From Thermosinus carboxydivorans Nor1 (GTDB taxonomy: Bacteria; Bacillota; Negativicutes; Sporomusales; Thermosinaceae), in NCBI RefSeq assembly GCF_000169155.1, contig NZ_AAWL01000011.1:1-64000 (forward strand): a stretch of 64,000 bases of DNA, written 5' to 3'. The notes beneath the pieces were generated by a model, which did no database searches, was not told where the DNA came from, and worked only from the letters and a program-made list of their open reading frames with translations. Made by a program: the position numbers and the translations under genes. This document shows, one piece after another, positions 50,170-58,811 of the stretch (positions are counted from its first letter, which is position 1; each line of letters opens with the position of its first letter).

Positions 50170-51717
50170 ATGTTGCCAGAATTCAAAAACGAGCCGTTAA
50201 CCGATTTTTCCTTGCCTGCCAACCGGGCGGCGATGGAAGCAGCCCTAAAACAGGTTCACAGCCAAAAGGGCGGGCATTATCCGCTGCTTATCGGCGGAGA
50301 ACTCATCGATACTAAAGAAAGAATTGTGTCGCTAAATCCGTCGTTATGCGAGGAAGTCATCGGAACAACCGCCAAAGCTGATGTTGTGCTCGCCGATAAA
50401 GCCGTGCAGGTGGCCATGCAGGCATTTGCGGCCTGGCGGCATATTAGTCCTGAAGTTCGTGCCCGGTACTTATTTAAAGCCGCGGCACTATTGCGGCGGC
50501 GCAAATTCGAATTTTCCGCCTGGCTGGTGGCTGAGGCGGGCAAAACCTGGGCTGAAGCTGATGCGGATACCGCCGAGGCCATCGATTTTATGGAATATTA
50601 CGGCCGGCAGGCGCTCAAATATGCCCTAGGCATGCCGGTAGTCGCTTATCCGGGTGAGCAGAACGAATGCTTCTATATACCGCTTGGGGTAGGGGTAATA
50701 ATCTCGCCTTGGAACTTCCCCTTAGCCATTCTGGCTGGCATGACGACTGCCGCCATTGTCGCTGGCAATACCGTGGTGGTTAAGCCTGCCAGTAATACGC
50801 CGGTAATTGCTGCTCACTTTATCAGACTGCTGCAGGAAGCAGGCCTGCCCCCCGGCGTAGTGAACTATTTACCCGGTAGCGGCACAAGTATCGGTGATTA
50901 CCTGGTAGCCCACCCAACTGTCCGGTTCATTAATTTTACTGGCTCGAAAGAGGTCGGACTGCGGATAAACGAGCTCGCGGCCAAAATTGCGCCAGGACAA
51001 AAATGGCTCAAGCGGGTGATTGCGGAAATGGGAGGAAAAGATGCCATTATTGTTGATAGCGAAGCCGACCTTGACCAGGCGGCCGCGGGCATTGTCGCTT
51101 CCGCTTTTGGTTTCCAGGGGCAAAAGTGTTCGGCCTGTTCGCGGGCGATCATTGTAAAAGATGTCTATGACGTGGTGCTGGAAAAAATTATTGCCAAAAC
51201 GCAAAAACTGTGTCTTGGTCCAGCCAATGATCCAACAACCGATGTCGGGCCGGTGATCGACAGCAGTGCGTACCAAAAAATATTGGGGTATATCGAATTG
51301 GGCAAACAGGAAGGGCGGCTGGTTGTCGGCGGCGAAAAAGGCGATGATGCGGGGTATTTCATTAAGCCGACCGTGTTTGCCGAGGTTTCGCCGTATGCCC
51401 GGATTGCGCAAGAAGAAATCTTCGGGCCGGTGCTGGCGGTAATTAAAGCTGAAACTTTTACCGAAGCGCTGGCTATTGCTAACGATACCGAATACGGTCT
51501 GACCGGGGCAGTTTATTCTCATAACCGGGCTCATCTTGAACAAGCACGGCGGGATTTTAATGTCGGCAACTTATATTTTAACCGGAAATGTACCGGTGCG
51601 TTGGTCGGTGTCCACCCATTTGGCGGGTTCAATATGTCGGGTACCGACTCCAAGGCGGGCGGCGCTGATTATTTGCTGCTGTTTATGCAGGCCAAGACGG
51701 TAGCGGAAAAGTTATAA
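50170..51717 (+). CDS. 1-pyrroline-5-carboxylate dehydrogenase (L-glutamate gamma-semialdehyde dehydrogenase)
   Basis: 515 residues of the RocA/PutA-type aldehyde dehydrogenase group: [12 protein letters not shown], catalytic Glu in [10 protein letters not shown], catalytic Cys in [12 protein letters not shown] (about 317), and the P5CDH-specific end [35 protein letters not shown]. It converts glutamate semialdehyde to glutamate with NAD. It closes the sigma-54-controlled operon. AAGGAGG precedes ATG 50170. Confidence 0.93.
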   Translation: MLPEFKNEPLTDFSLPANRAAMEAALKQVHSQKGGHYPLLIGGELIDTKERIVSLNPSLCEEVIGTTAKADVVLADKAVQVAMQAFAAWRHISPEVRARYLFKAAALLRRRKFEFSAWLVAEAGKTWAEADADTAEAIDFMEYYGRQALKYALGMPVVAYPGEQNECFYIPLGVGVIISPWNFPLAILAGMTTAAIVAGNTVVVKPASNTPVIAAHFIRLLQEAGLPPGVVNYLPGSGTSIGDYLVAHPTVRFINFTGSKEVGLRINELAAKIAPGQKWLKRVIAEMGGKDAIIVDSEADLDQAAAGIVASAFGFQGQKCSACSRAIIVKDVYDVVLEKIIAKTQKLCLGPANDPTTDVGPVIDSSAYQKILGYIELGKQEGRLVVGGEKGDDAGYFIKPTVFAEVSPYARIAQEEIFGPVLAVIKAETFTEALAIANDTEYGLTGAVYSHNRAHLEQARRDFNVGNLYFNRKCTGALVGVHPFGGFNMSGTDSKAGGADYLLLFMQAKTVAEKL

Positions 51718-51821
51718 GCTGTGACTTAAAAATTGCCGTTTTCAGCGACGCGAAAACTTTCAAGAAAAAAATTCTATTTTCCGAATACTTACTTTGGTAT
51801 TGACGAAAATTATTTAGATAT

Positions 51822-51835
51822 GTTACTTTAGTAAC
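51822..51835. promoter_or_regulatory. Palindromic operator candidate before ald leader
   Basis: GTTACTTTAGTAAC, a perfect 6+2+6 dyad, 16 nt after a TTGACG (51800..51805). It probably overlaps the promoter of the ald transcript. Confidence 0.4.
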
Positions 51836-51847
51836 AAATATAGGGTT

Positions 51848-51942
51848 TGGCAAAGTTGCCATTAGCGAAATTCGCTCATGGCTTTATTTTTTTTTTTTTG
51901 AGAAGCAATGGGGCTTATAACAATCGAGTTATAAGCCCCATT
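51848..51942 (+). promoter_or_regulatory. Structured ald leader: competing hairpins and terminator
   Basis: In order: the palindrome TGGCAAAGTTGCCA (51848..51861); a terminator hairpin GCCAT-AGCGA/TCGCT-ATGGC (51858..51882) that shares bases with it and is followed by a run of 13 T; and a second perfect 15-bp hairpin AATGGGGCTTATAAC / GTTATAAGCCCCATT (51907..51942). Mutually exclusive pairing of the first two is the layout of an attenuator. No known riboswitch class was recognised. Confidence 0.5.
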
Positions 51943-51968
51943 ACTGTTTTGCCAGGAGGTGATACAGG

Positions 51969-52031
51969 GTGCAATACGGTGAAGAATGTAAACAAGGTAG
52001 TTTAATTAAAGTGGATAGCTTTTGCCAATGA
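51969..52031 (+). CDS. Possible 20-residue leader peptide
   Basis: GTG start 9 nt after AGGAGGTGA; encodes MQYGEECKQGSLIKVDSFCQ and stops 54 bp before ald. The ribosome site is as strong as any in the window, yet the frame is tiny. It could be a leader peptide acting on ald translation or chance. Confidence 0.3.
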   Translation: MQYGEECKQGSLIKVDSFCQ

Positions 52032-52085
52032 TATTTACGGGGATCAATCTTAAATCAAACAAGTTAAACAATGGGAGGATGTACA

Positions 52086-53198
52086 ATGATTATCGGCGTA
52101 GCAAAAGAAATTAAAAACAACGAAAACCGGGTAGCGCTTACGCCGGCCGGTGTACAGACGCTCAAAGCGCATGGCCATACTGTGCTGATTGAAGCCAGTG
52201 CTGGCGTAGGCAGCGGTTTTGCCGATGCGGAATACCGCCAGGCCGGCGCGGAGATTGTCGGGGACAAGCAGGCGCTGTTTGATCGTGCCGACATGATTAT
52301 GAAGGTTAAAGAGCCACTGCCGCCAGAATATGATCTTTTTCATGAAGGACAAATTCTGTTTACCTATCTGCACCTAGCGGCCGAGCCAGCGCTGACGCAG
52401 GCACTGTTAACCAAAAAAGTGATTGGCATTGCTTATGAAACCATTGAAGGCCCCAACCGCACCCTGCCCCTGCTCGCGCCCATGAGCGAGGTGGCGGGAC
52501 GGATGGCGGTACAAGTAGGTGCCCAATACTTGGAAAAACCTGGCGGCGGCAAAGGCATTTTGTTAGGCGGCGTCCCTGGCGTCGAGCCGGCTCAGGTCGT
52601 TATCATCGGCGGCGGCACGGTCGGTACCAATGCAGCCAAGATGGCAGTCGGCATGGGGGCGCGGGTGACGGTGCTTGATAAATCGCCCGCGCGGCTGGCT
52701 TATCTTGACGACCTTTTCGGCGGCCGGGTTGTGACCGTCATGTCGAACAGTTACAATATTGCTCGCTGGGTCAAACAGGCTGACTTGCTTATCGGCGCCG
52801 TGCTGCTTCCGGGGGCCAAAGCACCCAAATTGGTGACAGAGGAAATGGTCCGAGCGATGGAACCGGGCTCGGTCATTGTTGACGTTGCTATCGACCAAGG
52901 AGGCTCGGTTGCAACCATCGACCGGGTAACTACTCACAGCGATCCTACCTATATTAAGTACGGCGTCGTTCATTACGCCGTAGCCAACATGCCCGGAGCA
53001 GTGGCCCGTACGTCTACCATGGCGCTTACCAATGTCACAGTAGACTACGCCTTGCAGATTGCCGACAAGGGCTATCGCCAGGCGGCGCTTGACAACTCCG
53101 GCCTGGCGAAAGGTATTAACGTGATTGCTGGGAAAGTAACTTACCGGGCTGTTGCTGATGCTCTTAACCTGCCCTATACACCGCTGAAGAAGTGTTGA
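52086..53198 (+). CDS. ald: Alanine dehydrogenase
   Basis: 370 residues: [23 protein letters not shown] at the N-terminus, catalytic Lys in [10 protein letters not shown] (about 74) and His in YLHLAAEP (about 95), and the NAD site [22 protein letters not shown]. It interconverts alanine and pyruvate + ammonia. GGGAGG precedes ATG 52086. It follows the proline operon but has its own leader, so it is separately controlled. Confidence 0.96.
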   Translation: MIIGVAKEIKNNENRVALTPAGVQTLKAHGHTVLIEASAGVGSGFADAEYRQAGAEIVGDKQALFDRADMIMKVKEPLPPEYDLFHEGQILFTYLHLAAEPALTQALLTKKVIGIAYETIEGPNRTLPLLAPMSEVAGRMAVQVGAQYLEKPGGGKGILLGGVPGVEPAQVVIIGGGTVGTNAAKMAVGMGARVTVLDKSPARLAYLDDLFGGRVVTVMSNSYNIARWVKQADLLIGAVLLPGAKAPKLVTEEMVRAMEPGSVIVDVAIDQGGSVATIDRVTTHSDPTYIKYGVVHYAVANMPGAVARTSTMALTNVTVDYALQIADKGYRQAALDNSGLAKGINVIAGKVTYRAVADALNLPYTPLKKC

Positions 53199-53213
53199 AA
53201 TGAAAAATATAAG

Positions 53214-53242
53214 TTGACAATAAGCTCATAATCCTCTATAAT
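53214..53242 (+). promoter_or_regulatory. Consensus sigma-A promoter of tRNA operon
   Basis: TTGACA, 17 nt, TATAAT: a perfect consensus promoter, 17 bp before the first tRNA. Confidence 0.88.
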
Positions 53243-53258
53243 CACTTGTTGTGAGGCT

Positions 53259-53334
53259 GACCCACTAGCTCAGTTGGTAGAGCACCTGACTTTTAATCAG
53301 GGTGTCGATGGTTCGAGTCCATCGTGGGTCACCA
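53259..53334 (+). tRNA. tRNA-Lys (TTT), copy 1
   Basis: 76 nt cloverleaf with acceptor GACCCAC/GTGGGTC, anticodon TTT in GACTTTTAATC and encoded CCA. Identical to the copy at 53701. Confidence 0.97.
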
Positions 53335-53339
53335 TTTGC

Positions 53340-53414
53340 GGCCCGTTGGTCAAGCGGTTAAGACACCGCCCTTTCACGGCGGTAACAGGGGTTCGAATCC
53401 CCTACGGGTCACCA
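53340..53414 (+). tRNA. tRNA-Glu (TTC)
   Basis: 75 nt; acceptor GGCCCGT/ACGGGTC, anticodon loop CCTTTCACG, CCA encoded. Confidence 0.97.
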
Positions 53415-53420
53415 TTATGT

Positions 53421-53496
<76 letters not shown>

Positions 53497-53537
53497 AATT
53501 CATCATGACTGTCGCCTGACGACAGTCATCTATTTAT

Positions 53538-53613
53538 GGCCCCGTGGTGTAGTGGTTAACATGCCGCCCTGTCACGGCGGAGATCGTGGGTTCAAGTCCC
53601 ATCGGGGTCGCCA
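53538..53613 (+). tRNA. tRNA-Asp (GTC)
   Basis: 76 nt; acceptor GGCCCCG/CGGGGTC, anticodon GTC in CCTGTCACG, CCA encoded. Confidence 0.97.
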
Positions 53614-53617
53614 TCAT

Positions 53618-53693
<76 letters not shown>

Positions 53694-53700
53694 CCTTTCT

Positions 53701-53776
53701 GACCCACTAGCTCAGTTGGTAGAGCACCTGACTTTTAATCAGGGTGTCGATGGTTCGAGTCCATCGTGGGTCACCA
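53701..53776 (+). tRNA. tRNA-Lys (TTT), copy 2
   Basis: Identical in all 76 nt to the copy at 53259; last gene of the cluster. Confidence 0.97.
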
Positions 53777-53785
53777 AAAATTCAA

Positions 53786-53825
53786 AGTCTTCCAGGCGTT
53801 TGCTCTGGGAGGCTTTTTTATTTTA
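53786..53825 (+). terminator. Terminator of tRNA operon
   Basis: AGTCTTCCAG / CTGGGAGGCT stem then a T run. The stretch 53826..54077 holds an open frame without a credible start (see rejected list). Confidence 0.85.
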
Positions 53826-54077
53826 CAACAACCGTACAATAATGCAAAAGGAGGGCCCTGCAAGAGCGGCATACCAGCCGTACCTGAGGGTTTCCTGGCA
53901 GTTTTGGCATGGGTTGTTGTACTGACGCCGCCGGTGTTGTATTTGCCGCTATTTGCGTATTATCGGCATAGTAAAAGTGATAAGTGGCAATTCCCAGGAT
54001 GGCTGCATAAGAAGAGCTGGCTGGTAGCTTTCTTTTATTTGCTACAAAGGTCAGAATTGACTAAAAATCATAAGTTC

Positions 54078-54120
54078 TTCACAATGCGTTCATAAGTTTT
54101 TCAAAATGTCTTTGTATAAT
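54078..54120 (+). promoter_or_regulatory. Box promoter 1 (before small secreted protein)
   Basis: TTCACA-N5-TTCATA-N5-TTCAAA-N9-TATAAT. Three boxes with 11-nt period; the same frame is seen at seven other promoters between 56.0 and 61.1 kb. Confidence 0.75.
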
Positions 54121-54155
54121 ACGGTTGTACAGGAAAATAAAGGAGGGGGCCGATT

Positions 54156-54395
54156 ATGAAAAAGATAGTTGCTGTAGTTACTATGGTGTTTGTATCAACT
54201 GTATTTGCCTCAACAGCGTTGGCGGGAGAGGGATACTACATTCAGGAAAAAATGCGTAAGGAAGCTGAAAAACGTATCGTCCAATATGAGAAAGAGAATA
54301 AAAAAGAGAAATCAACGAAATCTGAAAATAAAACAGAGCAAAAGCAGGACATTTTTAAGCGCTTTAGCATAGTGGAAGCTAAGGGCGGACGATAG
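54156..54395 (+). CDS. Small secreted charged protein
   Basis: 79 residues. A signal peptide MKKIVAVVTMVFVSTVFASTALA is followed by a highly charged, Lys/Glu-rich helix (EKMRKEAEKRIVQYEKENKKEKST). AAAGGAGG precedes ATG 54156. No family recognised. Its promoter carries the regulator boxes of the metal-response cluster, so it belongs to that regulon. Confidence 0.75.
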   Translation: MKKIVAVVTMVFVSTVFASTALAGEGYYIQEKMRKEAEKRIVQYEKENKKEKSTKSENKTEQKQDIFKRFSIVEAKGGR

Positions 54396-54437
54396 CGCTA
54401 TAACCGTAAGCTTTTGGTATCGTGAATAGGTAAAAAG

Positions 54438-54470
54438 AAAGCCAGCCCGGTTGAACAGGGCTGGCTTTTC
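54438..54470 (+). terminator. Terminator after small secreted protein
   Basis: AAAGCCAGCCC / GGGCTGGCTTT stem with TTTTC following. Confidence 0.85.
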
Positions 54471-54673
54471 TGTAGGTGAAGTTAGCTATTTCAGATGGGA
54501 ACAGGTTGAGGCTGAGTTGGCAAACGTCAGCTGGATAACTTGGTTTTTGCTGCTTTTAGCTTGGTAGCGGGTCTTGTCAGCTAGCGCCATCAGCAGGTCA
54601 GCGCTGGCTTGTGGCCAACTAATATTGACGCTTGGGCTTTCCGGTTAGTACCTTAGGGGGACTGAGTATAGGA

Positions 54674-56026
54674 ATGACAAGAAGCTTTTTTACCCTTAAA
54701 ACCAAACTGTTTTTGGCATTTTTTTTACTTTCTGCCCTTATAACATTGGCCATATCTTTTGAACTGTTTGTACACATGCGGACTGACCATTTGAATACGC
54801 TAAAGCGTGATCTAGCGGTAATTGCCAGTTTAGCCCTTACGCAAGAAGAAGGAAGACGCCTCAGCGAAATGGTAGTTGCCGGTGATCATGCCGCCATTGG
54901 CCAGGCGGCCGAAAAGTTGCGGCAGCGACTAACGTTAGAAACTTTAGCGATAGATAAGGTATCTGTTTGGCAAGTCTCAAATTCAGTGGAGTATGTGTAT
55001 TTGGCGGATAGCGAACTTGCACAGCAGGGCTCAGTAGCTCAAAGTGCGGCAATCCCCTCTCCAGCCTTGCCGCCGGACGACATGAACCGGCCAATGGTGG
55101 TTGAAGTTCCCAATAGCAATTTTGAGATTATAGTTTATGCGCCCCTGAAAGATGCTGCCGGCAAGACAATGGCCTTAGTGGGCATAACCGTCAACGGTTC
55201 AGCGGTAGCGGGGGATGTGCGGCATTTTGTCATTCAGGTTGCCAATGTCGCCGTTATGGCGATAATGGTTGTCGGCGTAATCAGCTGGTGGTTAGCCAGA
55301 GGCTTTTCTCGTCGCTTGTCGCGGCTTCATGCGGCTATTGATGAAATAGCGGCCGGCAATATCGACGTTGCTTTACCGGATAACGGCCAGGATGAGGTAG
55401 CGGTCTTAGCTAGTCGGCTTAATCAGCTGGCGGTTACGTTGTCGAGCGAGCGAGAGGAAATGCTGCTTTCGGCCATTGAATCGCTGGTGGCCGCATTGGA
55501 GGCAAAGGATGCATATACATACGGCCACTCGTCGCAAGTAAGCGCCATAGCGTCTGCAATCGGCAGGCAAATCGGACTAAGTGAGCAAGAACTGTTTAAT
55601 GTGCGAATTGCCGCACTGCTCCACGATATCGGCAAAATTGGCGTTCCCGACCAAATACTAAATAAGCCGGGGCGATTAGATGAGACAGAACGCCAGACTA
55701 TTGAGCAGCACCCGGTTATTGGGGCTAAGATACTGGCCGGTATTCCGGCGCTAGCCAGAGTGACAGATATGGTAAAACACCATCATGCCCGTTGGGACGG
55801 TAAAGGGTATCCAGAGGCGCTAGCCGGTGAAGAAATACCGCTTGGCGCGCGGATTATTGCTGTAGCGGATGCTTATCAGGCGATGACGTCTGACAGGCCA
55901 TACCGTAGCGGCATGGCGGCGGACGTTGCCATGGCCGAACTACGCCGCTATGCCGGCAGTCAGTTTGACCCGAAGCTAGTGGCCGCGTTTGCCGAGGTAT
56001 GGTCGGAGTGCCCAAAATTTCACTAA
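54674..56026 (+). CDS. Membrane HD-GYP phosphodiesterase (c-di-GMP)
   Basis: 450 residues from ATG 54674: TM1 (LFLAFFLLSALITLAISFELF), an extracytoplasmic sensor domain (about 35-185, dCache/sCache-like length), TM2 (VANVAVMAIMVVGVISWWLA), a HAMP domain (about 207-260), then HD-GYP with HSSQVSAIA, LLHDIGKIGVP (HD at 317-318), VKHHHARWDGKGYPE and ADAYQAMTSDRPYR. It should hydrolyse c-di-GMP in response to an envelope signal. It is next to, but without the promoter boxes of, the two-component regulon. The 54471..54673 upstream region shows no gene. Confidence 0.9.
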   Translation: MTRSFFTLKTKLFLAFFLLSALITLAISFELFVHMRTDHLNTLKRDLAVIASLALTQEEGRRLSEMVVAGDHAAIGQAAEKLRQRLTLETLAIDKVSVWQVSNSVEYVYLADSELAQQGSVAQSAAIPSPALPPDDMNRPMVVEVPNSNFEIIVYAPLKDAAGKTMALVGITVNGSAVAGDVRHFVIQVANVAVMAIMVVGVISWWLARGFSRRLSRLHAAIDEIAAGNIDVALPDNGQDEVAVLASRLNQLAVTLSSEREEMLLSAIESLVAALEAKDAYTYGHSSQVSAIASAIGRQIGLSEQELFNVRIAALLHDIGKIGVPDQILNKPGRLDETERQTIEQHPVIGAKILAGIPALARVTDMVKHHHARWDGKGYPEALAGEEIPLGARIIAVADAYQAMTSDRPYRSGMAADVAMAELRRYAGSQFDPKLVAAFAEVWSECPKFH

Positions 56027-56072
56027 ATCTCCACAATTTCTTCACCAAATATTCAAATTGTTACCTTATATT
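56019..56072 (+). promoter_or_regulatory. Box promoter 2 (two-component operon, four boxes)
   Basis: TTCACT-N5-TCCACA-N5-TTCACC-N5-TTCAAA-N9-TATATT. The four-box version lies before the regulator's own gene, which suggests autoregulation. It begins inside the 3' end of the HD-GYP gene. Confidence 0.72.
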
Positions 56073-56161
56073 ACACGCTAGCGAAAAATGTCATGAGTAG
56101 TGAAGAGGGGATGCAGTTATTTTGCTCGGTTGTGTGTTATTATAAAACTGAGGTGAGATGG

Positions 56162-56857
56162 ATGAAAGTGTTAGTAGTCGATGACGATGAAAAAATATTG
56201 AAAGTGCTGACGGCCTATTTGGAAAAGGAGGGCTATTCGGTAATAACAGCCAGGGACGGTTGGGAAGCGGTAGACAAAGCGCGGCAACTTGGGCCGGATA
56301 TTGTTCTTTTAGACGTGATGCTGCCCAGCCTCGATGGCTGGGGGGTATGTAAGGAAATCCGGCGGACTAGTGATGTGCCGATCATTATGCTTACAGCTCG
56401 CGACGACGAAGCAGACCGTATTATCGGGCTTGAATTGGGTGCCGATGATTATGTTATCAAACCGTTTAGCCCGAAAGAAGTGCTTGCACGTATGCGGGCG
56501 ATTTTTCGCCGGTTACAGCCGGCTAGTCGCCGGGATGGCGGGGAACGCATCCTCAAAGTCGGAGACGCTGTTTTGGACCAGAACAGCCGTAGTTTAACCA
56601 TCGCCGGAACGCCGGTCGAATTAACGCCTACTGAATATAAGCTGCTGGAACTGTTTCTCGCCCATCCAGGCCAGGTGTTTTCCCGGCTCCAGTTAATTGA
56701 AAAAGTACAGGACTATGCTTTTGAAGGTTACGAGCGTACGGTGGATTCGCATATAAAAAATCTGCGTAAAAAATTAGGCGCTTCTCCGGATGAACCGCAC
56801 TATATCAAGACCATCTATGGTGTAGGGTATAAACTGGTAGGTGAGCAACATGCATAG
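56162..56857 (+). CDS. OmpR/PhoB-family response regulator
   Basis: 231 residues from ATG 56162 (GAGGTGAG upstream). Receiver domain: acidic pocket Asp7-9, phospho-acceptor Asp51 in VLLDVMLP, Thr/Lys in MLTAR and VIKPF. The C-terminal winged helix (PVELTPTEYKLLELFLAHPGQVFSR; VDSHIKNLRKKLG; YKLVG) binds direct repeats as a dimer, which fits the 11-nt box period seen at eight local promoters. It overlaps the sensor gene by 8 bp. Confidence 0.95.
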   Translation: MKVLVVDDDEKILKVLTAYLEKEGYSVITARDGWEAVDKARQLGPDIVLLDVMLPSLDGWGVCKEIRRTSDVPIIMLTARDDEADRIIGLELGADDYVIKPFSPKEVLARMRAIFRRLQPASRRDGGERILKVGDAVLDQNSRSLTIAGTPVELTPTEYKLLELFLAHPGQVFSRLQLIEKVQDYAFEGYERTVDSHIKNLRKKLGASPDEPHYIKTIYGVGYKLVGEQHA

Positions 56858-57977
56858 TCTGCAACTCCGCGTGACCGTAACTGTCTTCGCGACAACGGTG
56901 GTTGTTGTTTTAGGGCTGATGCTGGTTGTCAACTATCAGGTGTCGGAGAATTTTAGTTCCTATTTATACATGAGCGGCATGCATGGCATGATGATGAATC
57001 ACGGCAATATGGCGGCAATGATGGGGGCGCCGGAAAGACAGTTTCTGATATCGCTCCGGTATTCGCTGGCAGTGGCGGCCGGAGTGATGCTGTTAATCGG
57101 GGCGGTAGTGAGTTATTACCTGGCTCGCAGTATCGCTGCTCCGGTGATTGACCTGAATCGGGCCGTCAATGACGTAGCAGCTGGCAATCTGGATGTAGCA
57201 GTGGCTGTCGATCGACAAGATGAGGTAGGTCAGTTGGCGGCAGCGTTTAATGCGATGACGGCAAAGTTAAAAGCCAATACGGTCCTCAGGCAACGGTTTC
57301 TGGCCGGCGTCGCACACGAGCTTCGTACGCCATTAACCATCCTGAAAGCAAACTTAGAGGGTATTGCAGATGGTGTAATTGTCCCCGATCAGGAACAAAT
57401 AAAGTCCCTGACCGAAGAAGTAGACCGACTGACGAAAATGGTGGGGGAACTCAGAGATTTATCGTTATTGGAAACCGGACAGTTGACTCCTGATTATACT
57501 GAGATTGACCTCCACGCTACTTTGCGTCAGGTAATCCAAAAGAGCGCACCATTGGCTGCCGAAAAAAATTTGGCGCTAAGCCTCAAGATTGATGATAGTT
57601 TGCCGAGGATATGGGCTGACGCCGGCATGCTGCAGCAAATGGTGTACAACTTGCTTTTGAATGCCATCCGTTATACGCCGGCAGGGAGCGTGACTGTAAC
57701 GGCAAAAGGGGACGGGACGGCCGTGACGATAGAGGTTATTGATACTGGCATAGGGATTGCGGCTGACGATATTGAGCATATCTTTGATTATTTTTATCGG
57801 GTTGACCCGGCCAGAACGAAACAGAGCGGCGGTACTGGTTTAGGGTTGGCCTTAGTCAAGCAAATGGCGCTGGCCCATGGTGGTCAGGTGTACGCAACCA
57901 GCACGCCAGGGCAAGGTAGTACCTTTACGTTGAAACTACCGCTACGTGCCCGGCAAAAACGCATAGTTTCTCCATAA
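56850..57977 (+). CDS. Sensor histidine kinase with Met/His-rich extracytoplasmic loop
   Basis: 375 residues from ATG 56850: TM1 (about 7-28), a short loop of about 38 residues, TM2 (about 67-90), HAMP (DLNRAVNDVAAGNLDVAVAV), then HisKA (FLAGVAHELRTPLTIL, His156) and HATPase (NLLLNAIRY, DTGIGIAADD, GGTGLGLAL). Residues 41-59 of the loop contain eight Met and two His, a composition expected for soft-metal (Cu+/Ag+) coordination. With the flanking RND efflux genes it is probably a metal sensor, though Met-rich loops are not proof. Confidence 0.93.
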   Translation: MHSLQLRVTVTVFATTVVVVLGLMLVVNYQVSENFSSYLYMSGMHGMMMNHGNMAAMMGAPERQFLISLRYSLAVAAGVMLLIGAVVSYYLARSIAAPVIDLNRAVNDVAAGNLDVAVAVDRQDEVGQLAAAFNAMTAKLKANTVLRQRFLAGVAHELRTPLTILKANLEGIADGVIVPDQEQIKSLTEEVDRLTKMVGELRDLSLLETGQLTPDYTEIDLHATLRQVIQKSAPLAAEKNLALSLKIDDSLPRIWADAGMLQQMVYNLLLNAIRYTPAGSVTVTAKGDGTAVTIEVIDTGIGIAADDIEHIFDYFYRVDPARTKQSGGTGLGLALVKQMALAHGGQVYATSTPGQGSTFTLKLPLRARQKRIVSP

Positions 57978-58013
57978 AATCTCCATAAAATCTCCACAGT
58001 GTTGGGGTACAAT
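57971..58013 (+). promoter_or_regulatory. Box promoter 3 (before SHOCT protein)
   Basis: TCCATA-N5-TCCATA-N5-TCCACA-N9-TACAAT. The boxes begin in the last codons of the kinase gene. Confidence 0.75.
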
Positions 58014-58042
58014 AAAACCAACAAGAAGGAGGTGCATACATT

Positions 58043-58285
58043 ATGATGATGGGTTATGGGTTTGGTGGTCCACTCGGATGGCTTGGCATGGGTTTCGGGT
58101 TGATTATCCACCTGGCATTTGTCGCTCTGATTGTCATGGCAGCCGTTTGGATGTTTAAAGCGGTATTTCGCGACGGACAACAGGCAAATAAGCCGATAAA
58201 AGCGGTCGAGATATTGAAAGAGCGGTATGCCAGAGGCGAAATTACCAATGAAGAATATCAACGCATGAAAAAAGAACTAGAATAA
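58043..58285 (+). CDS. Small SHOCT-domain membrane protein
   Basis: 80 residues: a Met/Gly-rich start (MMMGYGFGGPLGWLGMGFG), one membrane helix (LIIHLAFVALIVMAAVWMF) and a C-terminal SHOCT motif (AVEILKERYARGEITNEEYQRMKKEL). SHOCT helices mediate oligomerisation. AAGGAGGTG precedes the ATG. It has its own box promoter and so is part of the putative metal regulon. Confidence 0.85.
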   Translation: MMMGYGFGGPLGWLGMGFGLIIHLAFVALIVMAAVWMFKAVFRDGQQANKPIKAVEILKERYARGEITNEEYQRMKKELE

Positions 58286-58299
58286 ATTAACACAAATTC

Positions 58300-58342
58300 T
58301 TCATAATGTTTCCATACTTTCTCCACAATGATAGATTAAAAT
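58300..58342 (+). promoter_or_regulatory. Box promoter 4 (before Met-rich secreted protein)
   Basis: TTCATA-N5-TCCATA-N5-TCCACA-N9-TAAAAT. Confidence 0.75.
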
Positions 58343-58375
58343 AAGGACAGACAAATTACAAGGAGGGACATCTTT

Positions 58376-58696
58376 ATGAAAAAGAAAATTGTAATTGCTA
58401 CCATGTTGGCAGCCTTAACTGCCGTGCCGGTATTCGCGGCGACTAATGACCAAACTCAATCGCAAAATGACTGGTTCAACCAAATGTTTAACTATCATAA
58501 GCAAATGATGCAACAAGCGGTTGACAATGGTGCTATGACCGCCGACCAAGCTGCCTGGATGAATGAGCATATGCAGCAAATGGCCCCCGTCATGCAGCAA
58601 ATGATGCAAAATGGCGGCATGATGAATGGCGGCATGATGAATGGTAATATGATGGGCGGCATGATGGGAAATTTCAATAACAATAATAATAAGTAA
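58376..58696 (+). CDS. Met-rich secreted protein, probable metal binder
   Basis: 106 residues. Signal peptide to about 22 (MLAALTAVPVFAA), then a helix (NDWFNQMFNYHKQMMQQAVDNGAMTADQAAWMNEHMQQM) and a C-terminal tail built of GGMMNGG-type repeats with Asn run. About a quarter of mature residues are Met. Such proteins occur as periplasmic Cu(I) chelators or chaperones. It is exported and controlled by a box promoter next to the Met-loop sensor. AGGAGG precedes the ATG. Confidence 0.82.
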   Translation: MKKKIVIATMLAALTAVPVFAATNDQTQSQNDWFNQMFNYHKQMMQQAVDNGAMTADQAAWMNEHMQQMAPVMQQMMQNGGMMNGGMMNGNMMGGMMGNFNNNNNK

Positions 58697-58708
58697 AGTC
58701 CGCAAGTA

Positions 58709-58735
58709 AAAAACCAGGAGCAATCCTGGTTTTTC
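58709..58735 (+). terminator. Terminator after Met-rich protein
   Basis: AAACCAGGA / TCCTGGTTT with loop GCAA, then T run. Confidence 0.85.
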
Positions 58736-58775
58736 TTTATATCTTCATAACTTTTTCATATTAACTTTATATAAT
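58733..58775 (+). promoter_or_regulatory. Box promoter 5 (before NusG domain II protein)
   Basis: Weak TTCTTT-N5, then TTCATA-N5-TTCATA-N9-TATAAT. The first box overlaps the preceding terminator's T run. Confidence 0.68.
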
Positions 58776-58811
58776 AGCAATAACAAGAGAAAAACGAGGG
58801 GCGGCAGACGG

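Noticed and set aside
51848..51861. Sigma-54 promoter (TGGCAAAGTTGCC) before ald
   Set aside because: GG and GC are only 7 nt apart rather than 10; the sequence is better explained as a palindrome in an attenuator.
53766..54095. Plus-strand frame with a hydrophobic segment FLAVLAWVVVLTPPVLYLPLFAYY
   Set aside because: It opens inside tRNA-Lys and crosses the terminator. An AAAGGAGG lies at about 53847 but no in-frame ATG, GTG or TTG follows at a proper distance. It may be a decayed membrane-protein gene, but I cannot support a start.
58415..58723. His-rich minus-strand frame (HHAAHHITIHHAAIHH)
   Set aside because: It is the antisense shadow of the Met-rich protein (ATG codons read as CAT); no ribosome site or promoter.
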